Shown here: piece after piece, positions 6,696 through 7,917 of the stretch
Layout of the letters: every line of letters starts with the position of its first letter
Position numbering within the stretch: the stretch's first letter is position 1
From: Treponema sp.
GTDB taxonomy: Bacteria > Spirochaetota > Spirochaetia > Treponematales > Breznakiellaceae
DNA length: 7,917 nt
NCBI GenBank assembly: GCA_009780545.1
Contig: WQZW01000058.1
Span: forward strand, 1 to 7,917
Reading direction: 5' to 3'
Position numbers and translations under genes: made by a program
The notes under the pieces: generated by a model
What the model saw: the letters and a program-made list of their open reading frames with translations, nothing else
The model's database searches: none
Told to the model about the DNA's origin: nothing

Positions 6696-7917
6696 ATGCG
6701 GCGGGAATCTCCCTTGCGACGTAGCATACTCTCCCCGATCTTCCTTGGGATACTTATGTGCCTCGTAAGCCCGGCCTCCTGCGACAGGATGGGCGGCGTG
6801 GGCCTGGTCGAGGTTTCCTTCGACGGGGGCGGCGCCAAGGGAATGCTCCCCCCCAACCAGATCGTGGTAATAGGATCCTTCATCACCGTCCCGGGCGACT
6901 ACGGACTGATTCCCCCGGAAGGCGGTTTTCTCTACTTTACCGGCTGGAAGGACGAGAACGGCGCCCTGTACAGGGAAGGCATCAAGCTCAAACCCCTGAC
7001 CAATATGACGCTCACGGCACAGTGGGGCGACGACTTGGGCTGGAGGTATGCGGGCTTTTCTCCGGAAGGCAGTGGGACCGGCAAGATTAGCATTGAGTTT
7101 GACGGAATTGTAGGCACATTGGAAAAGAGTGATATAAAGTTTATTCCTTCTTTGGTTGATGTAGTGGGACTAAAATGGGCGGAACCAAGGAAATGGGACC
7201 TGGATGTTGTTGTCAATAAGCCCGATTCGCCTTACTTTAATATGAGTATTGAAAAACCGGGGATTGATCCCGAAATAACAGTATTTGTAGATGCCACCAC
7301 CGGTTCCACTTCCCTTGCCGGGGTAGCGGCCGTTTCCGCCGGGGCGAACCACAGCCTGGCCGTCAGGAGCGACGGTAGCCTGTGGAGCTGGGGCGGCAAC
7401 GAGAACGGCCAGTTGGGTAACGGTTCGACCGGTACGAATAATGCCAAACCCGAACGAGTAGGGACGGATACCGACTGGAAACGGGTGTCCGCGGGCGGCG
7501 GTTTTTCCCTGGCCATCCGGCAGGACGGCAGCCTGTGGGCCTGGGGAAACCGGGCCAACGGCAGGCTCGGCACCGGTTCCGCCGTCGGAACCCAGCCCGT
7601 GCCGGAACGGGTGGGAAGCGACGGCGACTGGTATTCGGTATCGGCCGGGTCCGACCATGTCCTGGCCGTCAAGAACGACGGCAGCCTGTGGACATGGGGC
7701 GGCAACGGGAGCGGTCAGTTGGGTAACGGTTCGACCGGTGACGTTTCCGCTCCCCGGGCGATACAAGGCACCTGGAAAGAGGCATCCGCGGGCGACGGTT
7801 TTTCCCTGGCCATCCGGCAGGACGGCGGCCTGTGGGCCTGGGGAAACGGGGAGAACGGCAGGCTCGGCACCGGCGCCTCGGGCGGAACCCAGCCCGTGCC
7901 GGAACGGGTGGGAAGCG
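6696..7917 (+). CDS. predicted surface lipoprotein with Flg_new, Ig-like and RCC1 repeats (3' end outside window)
   Basis: The frame is open from the ATG to the window edge: 407 codons, C-terminus missing. Residues 1-29 form a signal peptide with RR at 2-3 and 8-9, a hydrophobic core (11-24) and Cys29 after SPAS. The lipobox is atypical (Pro at -3), so lipidation is likely but unsure, though spirochaete lipoboxes are loose. Residues 37-110 match the Flg_new/InlB-type repeat, ending GWK...LTAQW. Residues about 120-200 look like an Ig-like domain of treponemal surface proteins (IEFDGIVGTLEKSDI, then IEKPGI), and its DNA is far more AT-rich than the rest. From about residue 210, RCC1 repeats begin: AGANHSLAVRSDGSLWSWG, QLGNGSTG and similar, four units of about 50 residues, the fourth cut by the edge. 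RCC1 repeats fold as a seven-bladed beta-propeller, so about three more units are expected. Likely surface-exposed binding protein; ligand unknown. Confidence 0.85.
   Translation, partial: MRRESPLRRSILSPIFLGILMCLVSPASCDRMGGVGLVEVSFDGGGAKGMLPPNQIVVIGSFITVPGDYGLIPPEGGFLYFTGWKDENGALYREGIKLKPLTNMTLTAQWGDDLGWRYAGFSPEGSGTGKISIEFDGIVGTLEKSDIKFIPSLVDVVGLKWAEPRKWDLDVVVNKPDSPYFNMSIEKPGIDPEITVFVDATTGSTSLAGVAAVSAGANHSLAVRSDGSLWSWGGNENGQLGNGSTGTNNAKPERVGTDTDWKRVSAGGGFSLAIRQDGSLWAWGNRANGRLGTGSAVGTQPVPERVGSDGDWYSVSAGSDHVLAVKNDGSLWTWGGNGSGQLGNGSTGDVSAPRAIQGTWKEASAGDGFSLAIRQDGGLWAWGNGENGRLGTGASGGTQPVPERVGS
7329..7917 (+). repeat. tandem RCC1-coding repeats with a two-unit higher-order period
   Basis: RCC1 units alternate between two types. 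The DNA at 7488-7620 recurs at 7785-7917, exactly 297 bases later, with about ten mismatches in 133 bases by eye. The 24 bases from 7410 recur without change at 7716, a period of 306. So units 1/3 and 2/4 are pairs that were copied as two-unit blocks (99-102 residues). The window ends inside this array, so its full size is not known. Confidence 0.85.

Noticed and set aside
7329..7917. CRISPR-like repeated structure
   Set aside because: The repeats are coding, about 150 or 300 bases long, in frame, and give RCC1 units. There are no short repeats with unique spacers.

Overview
The window is GC-rich (about 60-70% in most genes, counted by eye on sample lines). All five genes lie on the plus strand. 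The best guess for the source is a spirochaete of the Treponema/Spirochaeta type. This rests on gene content, not on a marker gene: a two-pass class III cyclase with a tail ending in a DWDGV motif, a Flg_new (Listeria-Bacteroides) repeat joined to RCC1 repeats in a predicted lipoprotein, and an unrecognised large helical protein before tyrS. No rRNA, tRNA, transposase, CRISPR array or phage gene is visible.

Layout. Bases 1-213 hold no gene; they contain a CCGTG-type repeat, a weak terminator-like hairpin and a possible promoter. Bases 214-1839 encode a 541-residue soluble protein of unknown function. A 163-base gap holds a perfect 14-bp hairpin and an extended -10 promoter. Bases 2003-3241 encode a complete tyrosyl-tRNA synthetase (tyrS). 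A 17-bp hairpin overlaps its stop codon. After a further gap with a near-consensus promoter, 3449-5140 encodes a membrane adenylate cyclase. A 67-base gap with an inverted repeat leads to 5208-6680, a secreted protein that seems to combine two TolB/CsgG-N-like modules with a C-terminal outer-membrane barrel. A promoter inside the end of that gene drives the last gene, 6696 to the window edge, a predicted lipoprotein with Flg_new, Ig-like and RCC1 repeats, cut off by the window.

How it works together. tyrS is housekeeping. The cyclase should sense something in the periplasm and make cAMP. The barrel protein is probably co-transcribed with it, and the RCC1 lipoprotein is probably on the cell surface, so the right half looks like a signalling and envelope block. 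No functional link between these genes is shown by the sequence.

The most notable signal is regulatory. Three of the five genes (tyrS, cyclase, RCC1 protein) have a good -10 box only 6-8 bases before the ATG and no Shine-Dalgarno sequence, which predicts leaderless mRNAs. The two other genes have SD-like sequences. In addition, three consecutive genes end in strong hairpins that lack a T-tract. The RCC1 gene also contains an AT-rich domain (about 40% GC) set between GC-rich parts, and long near-identical repeats.
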